Assembly: GCF_963920485.1 (NCBI RefSeq)
Contig: NZ_OY986431.1
Location: 2,108,001 to 2,172,000 of the forward strand
Direction: 5' to 3'
DNA from: Cyanobium usitatum str. Tous
Lineage (GTDB): Bacteria > Cyanobacteriota > Cyanobacteriia > PCC-6307 > Cyanobiaceae
DNA: 64,000 nucleotides
Under the pieces are notes generated by a model. That model worked only from the letters and a program-made list of their open reading frames with translations. It made no database searches and was not told the origin of the DNA. Positions 1-9,551 of this stretch are shown here, piece after piece (within the stretch, counting starts at the first letter, position 1; each line of letters opens with the position of its first letter). The position numbers and the translations under genes are program-made.

Positions 1-2
1 TG

Positions 3-1745
3 GCCCAGGTGGGTGCAAACCCGGCCCTAGGTCTCAGCGGCCATCCACCGGTGCGGATGGAAACCATGGCTACGGCTCGCCTTTACCGGCAGGGAAGCAG
101 CTGTTTTGCCTTTTTCCCAGCCGTGCTGGAGGAAGACACCTTCTACCTGGCAGACGATCCTGAGCAGCTCGTGGACGCCGTGACCGCCGAACTGCGCCTG
201 TTGCAGCGCCACTGGCGCGGAAGCGGCTCGCCGCTACTGCTGCTGCCGATCGCCGAGGGGGCCTTCCAGGCCAACCCAGATGCCTTCCTGAGGCTGGGGC
301 AGCAGTTGCAGGCAGGTTTGCTGGACGGCGTCCCCGTGCAGCTGGCCCCGCTGGCAGAACTCATCGACCAGGGCAGCTGGGTCGAGCTGCCCGCCCAAGC
401 GCCCGGGGCCGCGCTTCTACCGCCTGCGCCCATACCCACCCCATTGCGGGCTGGCACCAGCCAGACCCCCCTTAGCGCCAAGGAGGAGCAAGAGCTCGAA
501 CGGGAGGACATCAGCATTGGCGAACTCGCCGATCGGCTCTGGCGCAGCTCCTCCCTGGAAGAGCAGGGCGAGCTGCTGGAGCAGCTGGTGCGGCGTCTAG
601 GTCCCTACTCCCGGCTGCAGGGACCGGCCGGCAGCCAACCGGTGCGCCTGCATGACCTGCTGGAGGAGGTCTACCGCCGCGCCCTGGCCGAAGCCGACTG
701 GAACGTGGTGCGGCGGGTGGCTGGGGCCCTCGATCTGGTCCATCCCCAACTGGAAGATGCCCTCACCGACCTGCTGGTGCGCCAGAAGCAGGTGGTGGTG
801 GGACGTAATTACACCAGCGATTCTCGCATCAGCGAGCCCCAGGGCAGCGCCAGCATCGCCGCCATGATCCGTCGCTTCAGCGGCGAAGACGGCCGCGAAT
901 GGATGCTGCAGCAGGAATTGCTACTTGCCCTCGACAGCCTGGCCCGCCACGAGCCAGCCCTGCTGAGCGGCAGCCTCACCCTGCAACTGGGCCAGCTACT
1001 GCTGTTGCTCACCGGCGAACTAGCCAGCGAAGCCGAGCTCAACCCCATCGACGCCTTCGAGGCACTTTGCGATCAGCCCCCCCACGCCATCCAGCGCCGG
1101 CTGCGGGCCGTGCTGGCTGACCTGGAACATGCCAAAGCCTCCCTGCAGCGCCAGGAGCAACTGCATGTGAGCGGCCGGGTGCGTTGGGACGTTCCCGATC
1201 CCCTGGCAGAGCTACCCAAGGGCGACTGCTGGCTGCAACACCGGCTACGGCTCGGGGCCCTAGGGCGCGTACCCCGCGATTTTTATCCCGGCATCTGGGA
1301 TCTACTGCACCACTGCCACGGCATCGTCATCGGCGACAAGCTGGAGAAGCGCAACCGCCTGGACAGCGGTCCCCTATTGAGGGAAAAGACACCCGGCGAA
1401 CGTAATTTCGCCGCCCTTGTCGATCACCTACTCAGCAAAATTGAAGCGCCGGACTATCGCCAGCTGTGCACGGAAACCCTGCTCACCTTGATCACCTTTA
1501 TGGGTGCTAATCCAGAGGTGGTATTTGACGACGACCTGGTGTTAGACGTGGTGATCGGTCACGCCGTGCGGGTGGGCTGGCAACAACGCCACCCCAATAT
1601 TCCTGAATCCCAATATGGCCTGCATAAGGCAGATGCCTGGGATCAGTTTTATTTGGCTTCGCCAGCTGATTGCCGCCGCTGGCAGCTGGCAGCTCTGCGC
1701 CAGCTCACTAGCCCGGAAATAGCCACGCCAGCTTCGACGACCTAG
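3..1745 (+). CDS. GH15 / phosphorylase-kinase-like protein, 5' truncated
   Basis: The frame is open to the left edge of the window, so only the C-terminal part (about 580 residues) is seen and the GTG at 9 is probably internal. The visible part resembles the C-terminal half of eukaryotic phosphorylase b kinase alpha/beta subunits, which are fused to a GH15 glucoamylase-like domain. The clearest matches are a run with LGALGRVPRDFYPGIW (about residues 416-432 from base 9), the stretch REKTPGERNFA (about 457-467) and PDYRQL just after it. The mammalian subunits have LDGALNRVP, REMTPGE and PEYRQL at the same places (recalled from memory). Cyanobacterial relatives are usually annotated as GH15 family proteins of about 1000 residues. 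Substrate and function in bacteria are not established; a role in glycogen metabolism is an inference. The 3' end overlaps the end of the convergent oxidoreductase gene by 4 bases. Confidence 0.75.
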   Translation, partial: AQVGANPALGLSGHPPVRMETMATARLYRQGSSCFAFFPAVLEEDTFYLADDPEQLVDAVTAELRLLQRHWRGSGSPLLLLPIAEGAFQANPDAFLRLGQQLQAGLLDGVPVQLAPLAELIDQGSWVELPAQAPGAALLPPAPIPTPLRAGTSQTPLSAKEEQELEREDISIGELADRLWRSSSLEEQGELLEQLVRRLGPYSRLQGPAGSQPVRLHDLLEEVYRRALAEADWNVVRRVAGALDLVHPQLEDALTDLLVRQKQVVVGRNYTSDSRISEPQGSASIAAMIRRFSGEDGREWMLQQELLLALDSLARHEPALLSGSLTLQLGQLLLLLTGELASEAELNPIDAFEALCDQPPHAIQRRLRAVLADLEHAKASLQRQEQLHVSGRVRWDVPDPLAELPKGDCWLQHRLRLGALGRVPRDFYPGIWDLLHHCHGIVIGDKLEKRNRLDSGPLLREKTPGERNFAALVDHLLSKIEAPDYRQLCTETLLTLITFMGANPEVVFDDDLVLDVVIGHAVRVGWQQRHPNIPESQYGLHKADAWDQFYLASPADCRRWQLAALRQLTSPEIATPASTT

Positions 1746-2734
1746 ATCGGCACTTCCAGGCTCATGCAGAGATTGGGCTGCTCGACGCACTGCTCAATCA
1801 GGTCGGCCAGCTGCAAAGCCCGGGAAGCCTGCAAACCATCCACCGCCGGGATCTCAACCCCCCGCACGCACTGGAGGAAATGCTCTAGTTCGGCGTAAAG
1901 GGGCTCAATGGAAGTGGTACTGACCTCTTCAATTACTCCATCGGACCTGTACACCAACTCGCCGTGATCTGCGCTCACCGACTCGTGAGCGCGGCGATGA
2001 ATGTGCAAGGTGCGGTTAAGAAAATCCGTCTCTACCAAGCTGCCGCGGCAGTGGGCACTAAGGCTGCGAATCTTGCGATGGGCCATCTTGCTAGCCGTGA
2101 GGCTAGCTACCACACCATTAGCAAAGGCCAGGGTGGCGTTTACGTAGTCGATCGGCCCCTCAGCGCTGCGACCACCGGCCGCCGCCAGGCGAATCACCGG
2201 CGCCCCAGCCAACTCCAGCACAAGGTCGATGTCGTGAATCATCAGGTCGAGCACCACCGACACGTCATTAGCGCGGTCTGGGTTGGGACTGTGACGGCGA
2301 GCTTCAAGCACCACCACATCTTCATTGGCCACAACCTTGCGCAGTTCCCGGAAGGCGGGATTGAAACGCTCGATGTGGCCCACCTGCAGCAAACGACCGG
2401 CCTGCTCGGCCGCCTGGATCAACTCAGCTGCCTCCTCCTGACTGGCTGCGATCGGCTTTTCGATCAGCACATGCACCCCGGCCTTCAGGCAGGCCATGCC
2501 TACGCGGTGGTGAAGCAGGGTGGGCACGGCGATACAAACAGCATCCACCTCCGGCAACATTTTATCGTAGGAGGGAAACCAGCGGCACCCGAACTGCTCG
2601 GTAGCCAGCTGTCCGCGGCTCCCATCTGGATCAGCCACCCCCACCAGTTCGGCGTCTTTGATCAGGCTCAGCACCCGGGCGTGGTGCCAACCCATGTTGC
2701 CGATGCCGATGACACCCACGCGCACAGGGTTCAA
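1742..2734 (-). CDS. Gfo/Idh/MocA family oxidoreductase
   Basis: A 330-residue NAD(P)-dependent oxidoreductase. The N-terminal Rossmann motif is GIGNMG (about residues 10-15), and the family hallmark EKPIA, carrying the lysine that contacts cofactor and substrate, lies near residue 92. The second domain contains the HDIDL histidine segment typical of the family. Such enzymes oxidise or reduce sugars, inositols or related polyols, and the substrate cannot be read from sequence. Length fits the family and the ATG start gives the complete Rossmann fold. The gene is convergent with the GH15-like gene and lies just downstream of the CNNM-type membrane protein gene on the same strand, so the two could be co-transcribed. 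Confidence 0.85.
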   Translation of the reverse strand: MNPVRVGVIGIGNMGWHHARVLSLIKDAELVGVADPDGSRGQLATEQFGCRWFPSYDKMLPEVDAVCIAVPTLLHHRVGMACLKAGVHVLIEKPIAASQEEAAELIQAAEQAGRLLQVGHIERFNPAFRELRKVVANEDVVVLEARRHSPNPDRANDVSVVLDLMIHDIDLVLELAGAPVIRLAAAGGRSAEGPIDYVNATLAFANGVVASLTASKMAHRKIRSLSAHCRGSLVETDFLNRTLHIHRRAHESVSADHGELVYRSDGVIEEVSTTSIEPLYAELEHFLQCVRGVEIPAVDGLQASRALQLADLIEQCVEQPNLCMSLEVPI

Positions 2735-2789
2735 GGCAGGGGCTCTCGACTGAGGGCATTATCGGGGGTACGGGGGTCCAGACCGCTGA

Positions 2790-4118
2790 TCAGGCGCCCT
2801 CGGTGCGCTCCGGTTCGACGACTGGACGCTCGATCTGTACTCGCTCAATGCGCGGGCCATCCATGGCTAGGACCCGAAATTGGTGACCCTTCCAGCGCAA
2901 ACCTTCACCGGCCGAGGGAATGTGCTGCAAGCGCTCAAGCAGGAAGCCAGCGAGCGTGTGATGTCCTTCCGCCTCAGGCAACTGCAACGCCAGCTGCCTG
3001 TTGAGTTCGAAGATTTCCAGATCCCCTGCCACCGACCAGCAGCCTTCGCCGAGTTGCTGCAGGTCTTGGGCCGCCTCAAGGGAATCTTCCTCCTCGCCAA
3101 CGATCTCGCTGGTGAGGTCGGCCACCGTGACCAGCCCCTCTGTACCACCATGCTCATCGACCACCACCAGCAGGGGCTGACCACTGCGAATCAGGGGCAG
3201 GAGCTCCGCCAGGGAAGTGCTCTCCTGCACCAGCGCCACGGGGGTGATGTAGGGAGCCAGGGGAGTGTCGGCGCTGAGCAGGCCCCTGGCAATGGGATCA
3301 GCAAGACGCCGCAGGTCAAGCACGCCACGCACGTCGTCGAGGGAGCTGCCGATCACCGGGAAGCGGGCGTGGGCGGTGTCATGGACCTCGCGCATCAGCT
3401 CAGCAAAACTCACATCCAGGGGCAGGGTGACCATGCCGGAGCGGGGCACCATCACCTCCCGCACCAGGGTGTCCCGCAGCGAAAAGACTCCCTCCAAAAT
3501 GTTGCGTTCGTCGGGCATCAGACCGGTGACGTTGCCGGTTTCGATCAAGGTTTCAAGCTCGCCAGCCGACAAGGCGGGCACCAGCTCATCCCAGTTGCGG
3601 GGTAAGCCCAGCAGGTGCAGCAGCACTCCGCTGCAGCGCTCTATTAGGGAAAGCAAGGGGGCCAGGTTGCGACTCACCGCAGCCAGCAACGGCGCCAGTC
3701 GCAGAGCCGAGCTTTCGGGACGGTGCAACACCCAGGCCTTGGGCAGTAAGCCGCCCAGCACGGTGGCAAGTAATACAAGTACAAGAAATAAGCCGGCATC
3801 AAGCCAAACCTGGGGAACGGCTCCAGGGCTGGCTGCCAGGGCCCCACCCAGCTGTTCAGCCAAGCCGCGACCGGCCCAGCCCAATGCCACCAAAGCGAGC
3901 GCCGTACCCAGCTGGGTAGCCACCAGCACGCGCCGGAGCCGATGTTGCAGCTTGGCAACGGCTTGGGCACCGGGCTCACCCGCCTCCTGCAGTTGCTGCA
4001 CCCGGCTAGGCCGAAGGCGAATCAGGGCGAATTCCCCAGCGGCAAAAAAAGCCAGCAGTGCCAGCAAAACGGCCAGCGCCAGGACTTGAATCACAGGAAG
4101 CTCCGCCAGGAGAGCCAT
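2790..4118 (-). CDS. CNNM/HlyC family membrane protein with CBS pair
   Basis: A 442-residue protein of the hemolysin-C / CNNM type (YtfL, YhdP, CorC relatives). The N-terminal third is a DUF21-type membrane domain with about four hydrophobic segments (residues about 8-30, 60-85, 105-130 and 135-155). It is followed by a CBS pair containing REVMVPRSGM (about 217-226) and VVDEHGGTEGLVTVADL (near 325), and by a C-terminal CorC_HlyC domain (about 350-430). Relatives act in the inner membrane in divalent cation efflux or homeostasis, particularly magnesium, and CBS domains usually sense adenine nucleotides. The label hemolysin is historical. The gene precedes the oxidoreductase gene by about 55 bases. 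Confidence 0.85.
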   Translation of the reverse strand: MALLAELPVIQVLALAVLLALLAFFAAGEFALIRLRPSRVQQLQEAGEPGAQAVAKLQHRLRRVLVATQLGTALALVALGWAGRGLAEQLGGALAASPGAVPQVWLDAGLFLVLVLLATVLGGLLPKAWVLHRPESSALRLAPLLAAVSRNLAPLLSLIERCSGVLLHLLGLPRNWDELVPALSAGELETLIETGNVTGLMPDERNILEGVFSLRDTLVREVMVPRSGMVTLPLDVSFAELMREVHDTAHARFPVIGSSLDDVRGVLDLRRLADPIARGLLSADTPLAPYITPVALVQESTSLAELLPLIRSGQPLLVVVDEHGGTEGLVTVADLTSEIVGEEEDSLEAAQDLQQLGEGCWSVAGDLEIFELNRQLALQLPEAEGHHTLAGFLLERLQHIPSAGEGLRWKGHQFRVLAMDGPRIERVQIERPVVEPERTEGA

Positions 4119-4182
4119 CAGTGCTCAAACGATAGGGGTTGCTGGGCAATCAGACCGCTGGGGTTGATTGAACCAACGTGAA

Positions 4183-4255
4183 TGGGGGTCCCGAGGATCG
4201 AACTCGGCTAAGGCGAATTATGAGTTCGCTGCATTCACCAGATTGCTAGACCCCC
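4183..4255 (-). tRNA. tRNA-Met (CAT), elongator type
   Basis: Read on the minus strand this is a 73-base cloverleaf. The acceptor stem is GGGGGTC/GACCCCC, the D loop contains GGT, the anticodon stem is GCGAA/TTCGC with loop CTCATAA (anticodon CAT), and the T stem is CCGAG/CTCGG with loop TTCGATC. The discriminator is A and CCA is not encoded, in keeping with the cca gene at 48464. The first base pair is a normal G:C and the anticodon stem lacks the three G:C pairs of initiators, so an elongator Met is favoured over fMet. A tRNA-Ile with a lysidine-modified CAT anticodon is not excluded from sequence alone. Confidence 0.9.
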
Positions 4256-4267
4256 GTGCCAGCAGGG

Positions 4268-4843
4268 CTACCAGAGGCCGCGCACTGGAGCGCTGTAGCT
4301 GGCACCGCCAGCCTGCCAGCCGCGGCCGTCAGGCTGGGAGCCAGCAGATCCCAGACTGCCGGAATAGCCGTTGGACACATCACCCGTACGCCAGGGCATG
4401 GGATCACTCTGCTGCTGAAGCAGTACCTGATAGGTATTTTCCACTGCGGTGCCATCCCAAATGATCGTTTGATCAGGGAAGCCAAAGCCCATCACCCTGG
4501 TGCCATCACCACCACCCATGGCGATGCCAAATAGATCGGTGATTTGATTGGTGAGGCTGACGCCGCGGGCAAAGGGTGCTGTGTAGCTGTAAAAGCGCTT
4601 CTCCATCAGTTGGGGCGTGGTCTGCACGACACCGCAACGGGTGACTTCAACCGGGCCGGCTGCCGCCCCCTGGAGTGCCTGCCCACTGCTGTTTGGGGCC
4701 TCCAAGGTGGTGGTGCAAACCACAGGGCCCGCCTCTGCAGGGGGCGAGACCAAGGCTCCAACCGAGCACCATGCGACTACGGCAGAGGACCCTGCGGCTA
4801 AGGCGAAACAAAAATTGGACCTTAATTTGGTGCCGTTAGCCAT
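4268..4843 (-). CDS. secreted conserved hypothetical protein
   Basis: About 191 residues when started at the ATG at 4843; an in-frame ATG three codons upstream (4852) is possible. The N-terminus is a signal peptide: basic residues, then a hydrophobic stretch ending in a small-residue PAEA cleavage-like site near residue 38. The mature protein has two cysteines early (VVCTTT and TRCGVV), which could form a disulfide, followed by a Gly/Ser-rich tail. I recognise no catalytic motif and give no function; similar small secreted proteins occur in picocyanobacteria. The stop lies 12 bases from the tRNA-Met on the same strand, so read-through into the tRNA is conceivable. Confidence 0.65.
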   Translation of the reverse strand: MANGTKLRSNFCFALAAGSSAVVAWCSVGALVSPPAEAGPVVCTTTLEAPNSSGQALQGAAAGPVEVTRCGVVQTTPQLMEKRFYSYTAPFARGVSLTNQITDLFGIAMGGGDGTRVMGFGFPDQTIIWDGTAVENTYQVLLQQQSDPMPWRTGDVSNGYSGSLGSAGSQPDGRGWQAGGASYSAPVRGLW

Positions 4844-4906
4844 GGATCCCATCAGCCCAGCAGCTGATCCTGTCGTGATAGTCGCAAACTAGTCAACCAA
4901 TCGCGA

Positions 4907-5527
4907 ATGCACCAGATCTTGTCGACCGTTTCCCTGGCTGCCACGTCATTGGCTGCCAGCCCCGCAGAGATGCGCCTGGCCCTGCTTCCCCTGCTCGCCA
5001 CCCAGGCTTACCGCCACGGCAACTTCACCTTGGCCTCCGGGCGCAGCAGCCACCACTACGTCAATTGCAAGCCAGTCAGCCTCAGTGGCACCGGCTTGGC
5101 CCTGCTCGGCGCCCTAATGCTCGAGCAGGTGGAAGCGGAAGCGCGGGCGGTGGCCGGCCTCACCCTGGGGGCAGATCCCCTGGTGAGCGCAGTGGCGATG
5201 AGGGCTGCCTTGGATGGCAGGGAGATCAACGCTCTGATCGTGCGCAAAGAGGCCAAGGGCCACGGCACCGGTGCCTGGCTGGAGGGGCCGCTGCCGGAAC
5301 CGGGCAGCACCATCACCGTGCTTGAAGACGTAGTCACCACCGGCGGCTCTTCCCTAAAGGCCGTGCAGCAGCTGCGGGAGGCTGGCTACACAGTGAACCG
5401 GGTAGTGACAATCGTGGATCGCCAGGAGGGGGGTCTCGATGCGATGACGGCTGCCGGGCTGGAGCTGCGCAGCCTGTTTCTGCTGGACGAGGTGGCTGCC
5501 ACCGCCGCGGGCCTGGCCAACTCATGA
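4907..5527 (+). CDS. pyrE: orotate phosphoribosyltransferase
   Basis: A 206-residue enzyme that joins orotate and PRPP to give orotidine 5'-phosphate, the fifth step of pyrimidine synthesis, in the cytoplasm. It contains an orotate-side segment [11 protein letters not shown] (about residues 46-56), the basic catalytic loop [10 protein letters not shown] (about 112-121) and the PRPP-binding signature [12 protein letters not shown] (about 138-149). Length is normal. The N-terminus before AEMRLALL is probably flexible, and a start at the ATG at 4970 is also possible. It overlaps the following ygfZ-like gene by four bases (ATGA), which suggests translational coupling. It is divergent from the secreted-protein gene upstream. 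Confidence 0.93.
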   Translation: MHQILSTVSLAATSLAASPAEMRLALLPLLATQAYRHGNFTLASGRSSHHYVNCKPVSLSGTGLALLGALMLEQVEAEARAVAGLTLGADPLVSAVAMRAALDGREINALIVRKEAKGHGTGAWLEGPLPEPGSTITVLEDVVTTGGSSLKAVQQLREAGYTVNRVVTIVDRQEGGLDAMTAAGLELRSLFLLDEVAATAAGLANS

Positions 5528-6477
5528 GCTCTGATCCCTGGGGCTGGCAGCCCAGCGGCCCGTGTCGAAGCGAGCAAGCGGGCTACCTGATCCGCCTCGA
5601 TGGCCCAGATACGGGCAGATTTCTACACGGCCAAACCAGCGCCGCAATCGAAGGCCAGCAGCCCGGCAGCTGGATACCCAGCTGTTGCACCACCGCCACC
5701 GGTCGTCTGCGGGCCCTAGCTGAGGTATTGGTGGATAGGGATGGGGCCTGGCTGCTGCTGCGCGGCGCTGATGGCACCGCCCTTTGGCAGGCCCTTGAAC
5801 GGGTGCTGTTCCCCGCCGATCGGGTGCAACTGGGTCCGGTAACAGCGGTGCGTTGGATCACAGCACTGGGGGATGGCTGCGACGCCCTGCCCCAGGTTGC
5901 TGATGGGAGCTGGATTGCTCTGGAAGATGGCAGCGGTTGGTTGCTAGGCCGCCAGTTGGCCCTGCTGGCCAAGGCCGAGCCGCCCGCCTGGCTAGCCGAT
6001 CGAGCGCCCCTGCCGGCTAGGGAACAGGAGCGTTGGCGCATCCAGCAGGGGGTGCCGGCGGCCCCAGGGGAGATCAACGACGACACCAACCCCTTCGAAG
6101 TAGGGCTCGCCGATCGGGTGAGCCTCAGCAAGGGCTGCTACGTGGGCCAGGAAACCCTGGCCAAACTCGCCACCTACGACGGCGTCAAACAACAGCTGCG
6201 GCGCTGGTTCTGGCGCGGAACCCAGGGTCCAGGAGAGCCAGGCACGGTCTTGTATGGCGCCAAGACGGGGGATGAGAGCAGCAGCCCCCGGGCGGGCCTG
6301 ATCACCTCCAGCCTGGCCCTGGAAGATGGCCTCTGGATTGGCCTAGCCCTGGTGCGCCGCCAGTCGCTTCAACAAACCTGCCTGCGCGCCGGCCCCGATC
6401 CCGATGGCGCGCTGCTGGAGCTATCTCGCCCGCCAGCTTGCGTTGATCCACCGGTCGGTGCCGGCCGTAAATCCTGA
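5524..6477 (+). CDS. ygfZ: folate-binding YgfZ/GcvT-like protein
   Basis: A 317-residue member of the YgfZ family of tetrahydrofolate-dependent proteins related to the glycine cleavage T protein. The signature motif KGCYVGQE (around residue 202), with its essential cysteine, is present and intact. YgfZ proteins assist assembly or repair of some iron-sulfur enzymes, including the methylthiolation enzyme MiaB, and act in the cytoplasm. The ATG overlaps the stop of pyrE. The C-terminal 40 residues are Pro/Gly-rich and less conserved. Confidence 0.85.
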   Translation: MSSDPWGWQPSGPCRSEQAGYLIRLDGPDTGRFLHGQTSAAIEGQQPGSWIPSCCTTATGRLRALAEVLVDRDGAWLLLRGADGTALWQALERVLFPADRVQLGPVTAVRWITALGDGCDALPQVADGSWIALEDGSGWLLGRQLALLAKAEPPAWLADRAPLPAREQERWRIQQGVPAAPGEINDDTNPFEVGLADRVSLSKGCYVGQETLAKLATYDGVKQQLRRWFWRGTQGPGEPGTVLYGAKTGDESSSPRAGLITSSLALEDGLWIGLALVRRQSLQQTCLRAGPDPDGALLELSRPPACVDPPVGAGRKS

Positions 6478-6509
6478 ATCTGAAGTCCTGAATCTGAAGG
6501 GCTGAAGAG

Positions 6510-7997
6510 TCAGGGCTGAGCCAGTAGCCAGCGCACCACGGCCCAAGTGGCCAGGCTGTCATCGCGGTTGTAGAGAAATATCCGCTGCAACTGATTGCGA
6601 CTGGCCTGGCCCCGGCTGCCGTCTTGGCGGTGCCATTGACGCCACTGGCGCCACCAAAGCAGGCAGCGGGCCCCATCCACCCCCTTCTGGCTCCAGGCAA
6701 AGCCAAGCCAGCCGGCCACCGCCTTGAGCCCGTAGCTGCTCACCGGCAGACGCCAATGGCGCCGCAGCCGGGCGTGCACATCCAGCATCCGGCCCCGCAA
6801 CCGGGCCACCTCAGCCTCACTGGCCCCCTGGCGCTGGGCCAGGCGCACCAGGCCAATCACCTCGGTTTCGCCGTAATGCAGCACCGGCCAATCGGGATAG
6901 CGGGCAAGCAAACGCTGCAATCGCTGCCACAGGCGCTGCTCACCATGCTCCTGCAAAGCCAGCAGGGGCTGGTAACGGGTGGACTGCTCTAGCCAGCCCC
7001 CCGCCCCGTCGCTCTCCAGCACCACAAAGCCGTGGAGGAAATCATCGCGGGCATCGGGATCGGATTCGATGTCGTAGAGCAGCACACCAGGTGCTGTTGC
7101 CAACTCGGGCAAGACCGGCCCACGGCCAAGGCGCTGCGGCAGGCCAGAGGCCTGCACCCGGGCCTGGGCCACCAACTCAGCGGCAATCTCGCGATGCTGC
7201 TCTCCGTAGGCGGCAAGGGCCTCGGCCAACAGCTCTGGATCGCGGGCAGCCAGGTCCGGCAGGCTGGTGACCCCCTGCTCCAGCAACATCTCGCGGCGCT
7301 TACCGCCAATGCCACTCACCTCGCTGAGATGCCCCATGGCGGCGGCCTCCTTATCGCAGACGCCTCGCCAGCTGCACAGGGTGCACTTTTTGCGATCGCT
7401 CACCAAGGGCGGTGGCGTGGACTGGGCAAGATCAGCTGCCAGGCGCTGCAGGCTCTCATCGAGCTGGTGCTGCAGGCCGCTAGCCAATGCCAGGCGCTCC
7501 CGCTGCAGGAACCTGCCTTCACCGGCCACCACCAGACCATGGGGCACTGCTGCCTGCTGGTGCTCCGCCAACAGGCGCCCCCAAAGCGCCAGCACCACCC
7601 GAGCTTCCCGGGTTAGACGTCGCCCCTGGCGAGCCAATACCGGCCGGTATGCATAGGCACCCCAACGGCTTTGGCCAGCGATGCGCTCCAGCAGGGAGGG
7701 ATGGGATTCCAATCGCACTCCCTGGGGACCAGCCCCCCGCAGCCGCAAGCCCACCACCCCAGCCGCCCCTGCGACGCAGGCCGCCTCGCCGTGGCCCGGC
7801 CGCTGGGGCAGCAGGGTCTGAAAGCTGCGCAGCTGGTCGCTCAAGGCCAGAGCCCGGTGGGCATTCCACTGCCGCTCGCTGGCAACCCCAAAGCGATCCA
7901 GCCAGGCGCGGCGCCTGCATCGCAGCCAACTGCGCAGCAGGCGATCCGTGAGAGCCGGCTCGAGCCCTGAACGTTCGATTTGGGGCCGGGAAGTCAA
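6510..7997 (-). CDS. TM0106-family RecB-like nuclease
   Basis: A 495-residue protein. The N-terminal half resembles a RecB/Cas4-type PD-(D/E)XK nuclease module and ends in a cysteine cluster (CTLCSWRGVC near residues 205-214) likely to bind an Fe-S cluster or zinc. A helix-hairpin-helix segment (VSGIGGKRREMLLEQGV, about 227-243) follows. The C-terminal half is an RNase H-like exonuclease domain with a first acidic motif YDIESD (near 309) and a last motif YNRDDS (near 477). This architecture matches proteins annotated as TM0106 family RecB-like putative nuclease. The biological role is not established. The start abuts the divergent phosphohexomutase gene. Confidence 0.8.
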   Translation of the reverse strand: MTSRPQIERSGLEPALTDRLLRSWLRCRRRAWLDRFGVASERQWNAHRALALSDQLRSFQTLLPQRPGHGEAACVAGAAGVVGLRLRGAGPQGVRLESHPSLLERIAGQSRWGAYAYRPVLARQGRRLTREARVVLALWGRLLAEHQQAAVPHGLVVAGEGRFLQRERLALASGLQHQLDESLQRLAADLAQSTPPPLVSDRKKCTLCSWRGVCDKEAAAMGHLSEVSGIGGKRREMLLEQGVTSLPDLAARDPELLAEALAAYGEQHREIAAELVAQARVQASGLPQRLGRGPVLPELATAPGVLLYDIESDPDARDDFLHGFVVLESDGAGGWLEQSTRYQPLLALQEHGEQRLWQRLQRLLARYPDWPVLHYGETEVIGLVRLAQRQGASEAEVARLRGRMLDVHARLRRHWRLPVSSYGLKAVAGWLGFAWSQKGVDGARCLLWWRQWRQWHRQDGSRGQASRNQLQRIFLYNRDDSLATWAVVRWLLAQP

Positions 7998-8080
7998 TGC
8001 TGGCGTCCACAGACGCCGACGCTAGGGCTGGAGCGCCGCCGGCACCGCAGAATTGCCCCAGCTCGGCATGCCCACCCCCC

Positions 8081-9550
8081 ATGGCCTCAGCCCCCTTGCC
8101 CCTGGAGGCCAGCCCGATCGCCTTCGGCACCGACGGCTGGCGCGGCATCCTCGGCGTGGACATCACCCTTGATCGACTGCTGCCGGTAGCTGCCGCTGCA
8201 GCCCAGGAGCTGGCCCACTCAGCCCCCGAAGGCCTGAAAAGCCGCGAGGTAGTGATCGGCTACGACCGCCGTTTTCTGGCGCCCGAACTAGCGGAGGCGA
8301 TCTGCAGCGCCGTTAGAGGTTGCGGCCTTGAGCCCCTGCTTTCGGCCACAGCCACTCCCACCCCCGCCAGCAGCTGGGCCGTGGTGGAGCGCCATGCCCT
8401 GGGCGCCCTGGTGATCACCGCCAGCCACAACCCGCCGGAATGGCTCGGCTTAAAAATCAAGGGACCGTTCGGCGGCTCGGTGGAAGGCGACTTCACCCGC
8501 CGAGTGGAAACCCGCCTCGAAGCCGGCGGCATCACCGTGCCGATCCTGGGAGATCCCCAACGCTTCGATGCCCTAGGCACCTACGTGGCTGGCCTGCTGA
8601 CCAAGGTGGACACTGCGGCACTGGCGGCAGGCCTAGAGCGCCTGGGGCTCAGGGTGATTGTCGATCCAATGCACGGCTCAGCAGCCGGTGTGCTGCCGGC
8701 CCTGCTGGGCGATGGGGCCAGATCCAGTGGCGTCATCAGCGAAATTCGGGCAAACCGGGACCCCCTATTTGGCGGCAACCCGCCCGAGCCGCTGGCCCCT
8801 TACCTGCAGGAATTGATCACGGCCGTAACCGCCAGCACCGCAGCTGGTCGGCCCGCCATGGGGATCGTTTTTGACGGCGACGGCGACCGCATCGCCGCCG
8901 TGGATGAGCGCGGCCGCTTCTGCAGCACCCAGCTGCTGATGCCCCTATTCATCGACCACCTGGCCCGGGCCCGCCAGCTGCCCGGCTGCGTAATCAAAAC
9001 CGTAAGCGGTTCCGACCTGATGCAGCTTGTGGCAGAAGGCCTGGGCCGCCAGGTGCTGGAAAAGCCCGTGGGCTTCAAATACATCGCTGCAGAGATGCTG
9101 ACCGGCGAGGTGCTGGTGGGGGGCGAGGAATCGGGCGGCGTGGGCTTCGGCATGCACCTGCCCGAGCGCGATGCGCCCTTTGCGGCCCTGCTGCTGATCG
9201 AAGCGCTGGTGGAGGGCGGCGTGCCCCTAGGGGAGCGGATCGATGCCCTGCAGCAGCGCTGCGGTGGTGCCGCCGCCTACGACCGACTCGACCTGCGCCT
9301 GCCAGACATGGCAGCCCGCGAGCGCCTCGAGGCAAAGCTGGCCGCAGCACCGCCCAGCGAGGTGGCCGGCAGCCCCGTGCTGGAGGTCATCACCACCGAT
9401 GGGGTGAAGCTGCGCCTCGGCCCCAGCCACTGGCTGATGTTGCGCTTCTCCGGCACCGAGCCGCTGCTGCGGCTCTACTGCGAAGCCCCCAGCCAAGCCC
9501 GGGTGGCTGAGGTGCTGGGCTGGGCGCGGCAGCTCGCCGAGGGGAACTGA
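8081..9550 (+). CDS. phosphoglucomutase/phosphomannomutase family protein
   Basis: An alpha-D-phosphohexomutase of about 489 residues that interconverts hexose 1- and 6-phosphates. It has the phosphoserine loop TASHNPPEW, the metal loop DGDGDR, the sugar-binding loop GGEESGG and the C-terminal phosphate-binding loop RFSGTEPLLR. The frame is open upstream to 7997, but the ATG at 8081 is preferred because the preceding 28 codons are low-complexity and overlap the divergent nuclease start. Glucose, mannose and glucosamine phosphates are all possible substrates. The XTP/dITP pyrophosphatase gene follows after one base. Confidence 0.88.
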   Translation: MASAPLPLEASPIAFGTDGWRGILGVDITLDRLLPVAAAAAQELAHSAPEGLKSREVVIGYDRRFLAPELAEAICSAVRGCGLEPLLSATATPTPASSWAVVERHALGALVITASHNPPEWLGLKIKGPFGGSVEGDFTRRVETRLEAGGITVPILGDPQRFDALGTYVAGLLTKVDTAALAAGLERLGLRVIVDPMHGSAAGVLPALLGDGARSSGVISEIRANRDPLFGGNPPEPLAPYLQELITAVTASTAAGRPAMGIVFDGDGDRIAAVDERGRFCSTQLLMPLFIDHLARARQLPGCVIKTVSGSDLMQLVAEGLGRQVLEKPVGFKYIAAEMLTGEVLVGGEESGGVGFGMHLPERDAPFAALLLIEALVEGGVPLGERIDALQQRCGGAAAYDRLDLRLPDMAARERLEAKLAAAPPSEVAGSPVLEVITTDGVKLRLGPSHWLMLRFSGTEPLLRLYCEAPSQARVAEVLGWARQLAEGN

Positions 9551-9551
9551 A

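Noticed and set aside
1964-3004. 346-codon plus-strand frame opposite the Gfo/Idh/MocA gene
   Set aside because: It has no recognisable motif and mirrors a well-supported gene on the other strand in GC-rich DNA.
4183-4255. Initiator tRNA identity for the CAT tRNA
   Set aside because: The first acceptor pair is a normal G:C and the anticodon stem lacks the three G:C pairs of initiators.
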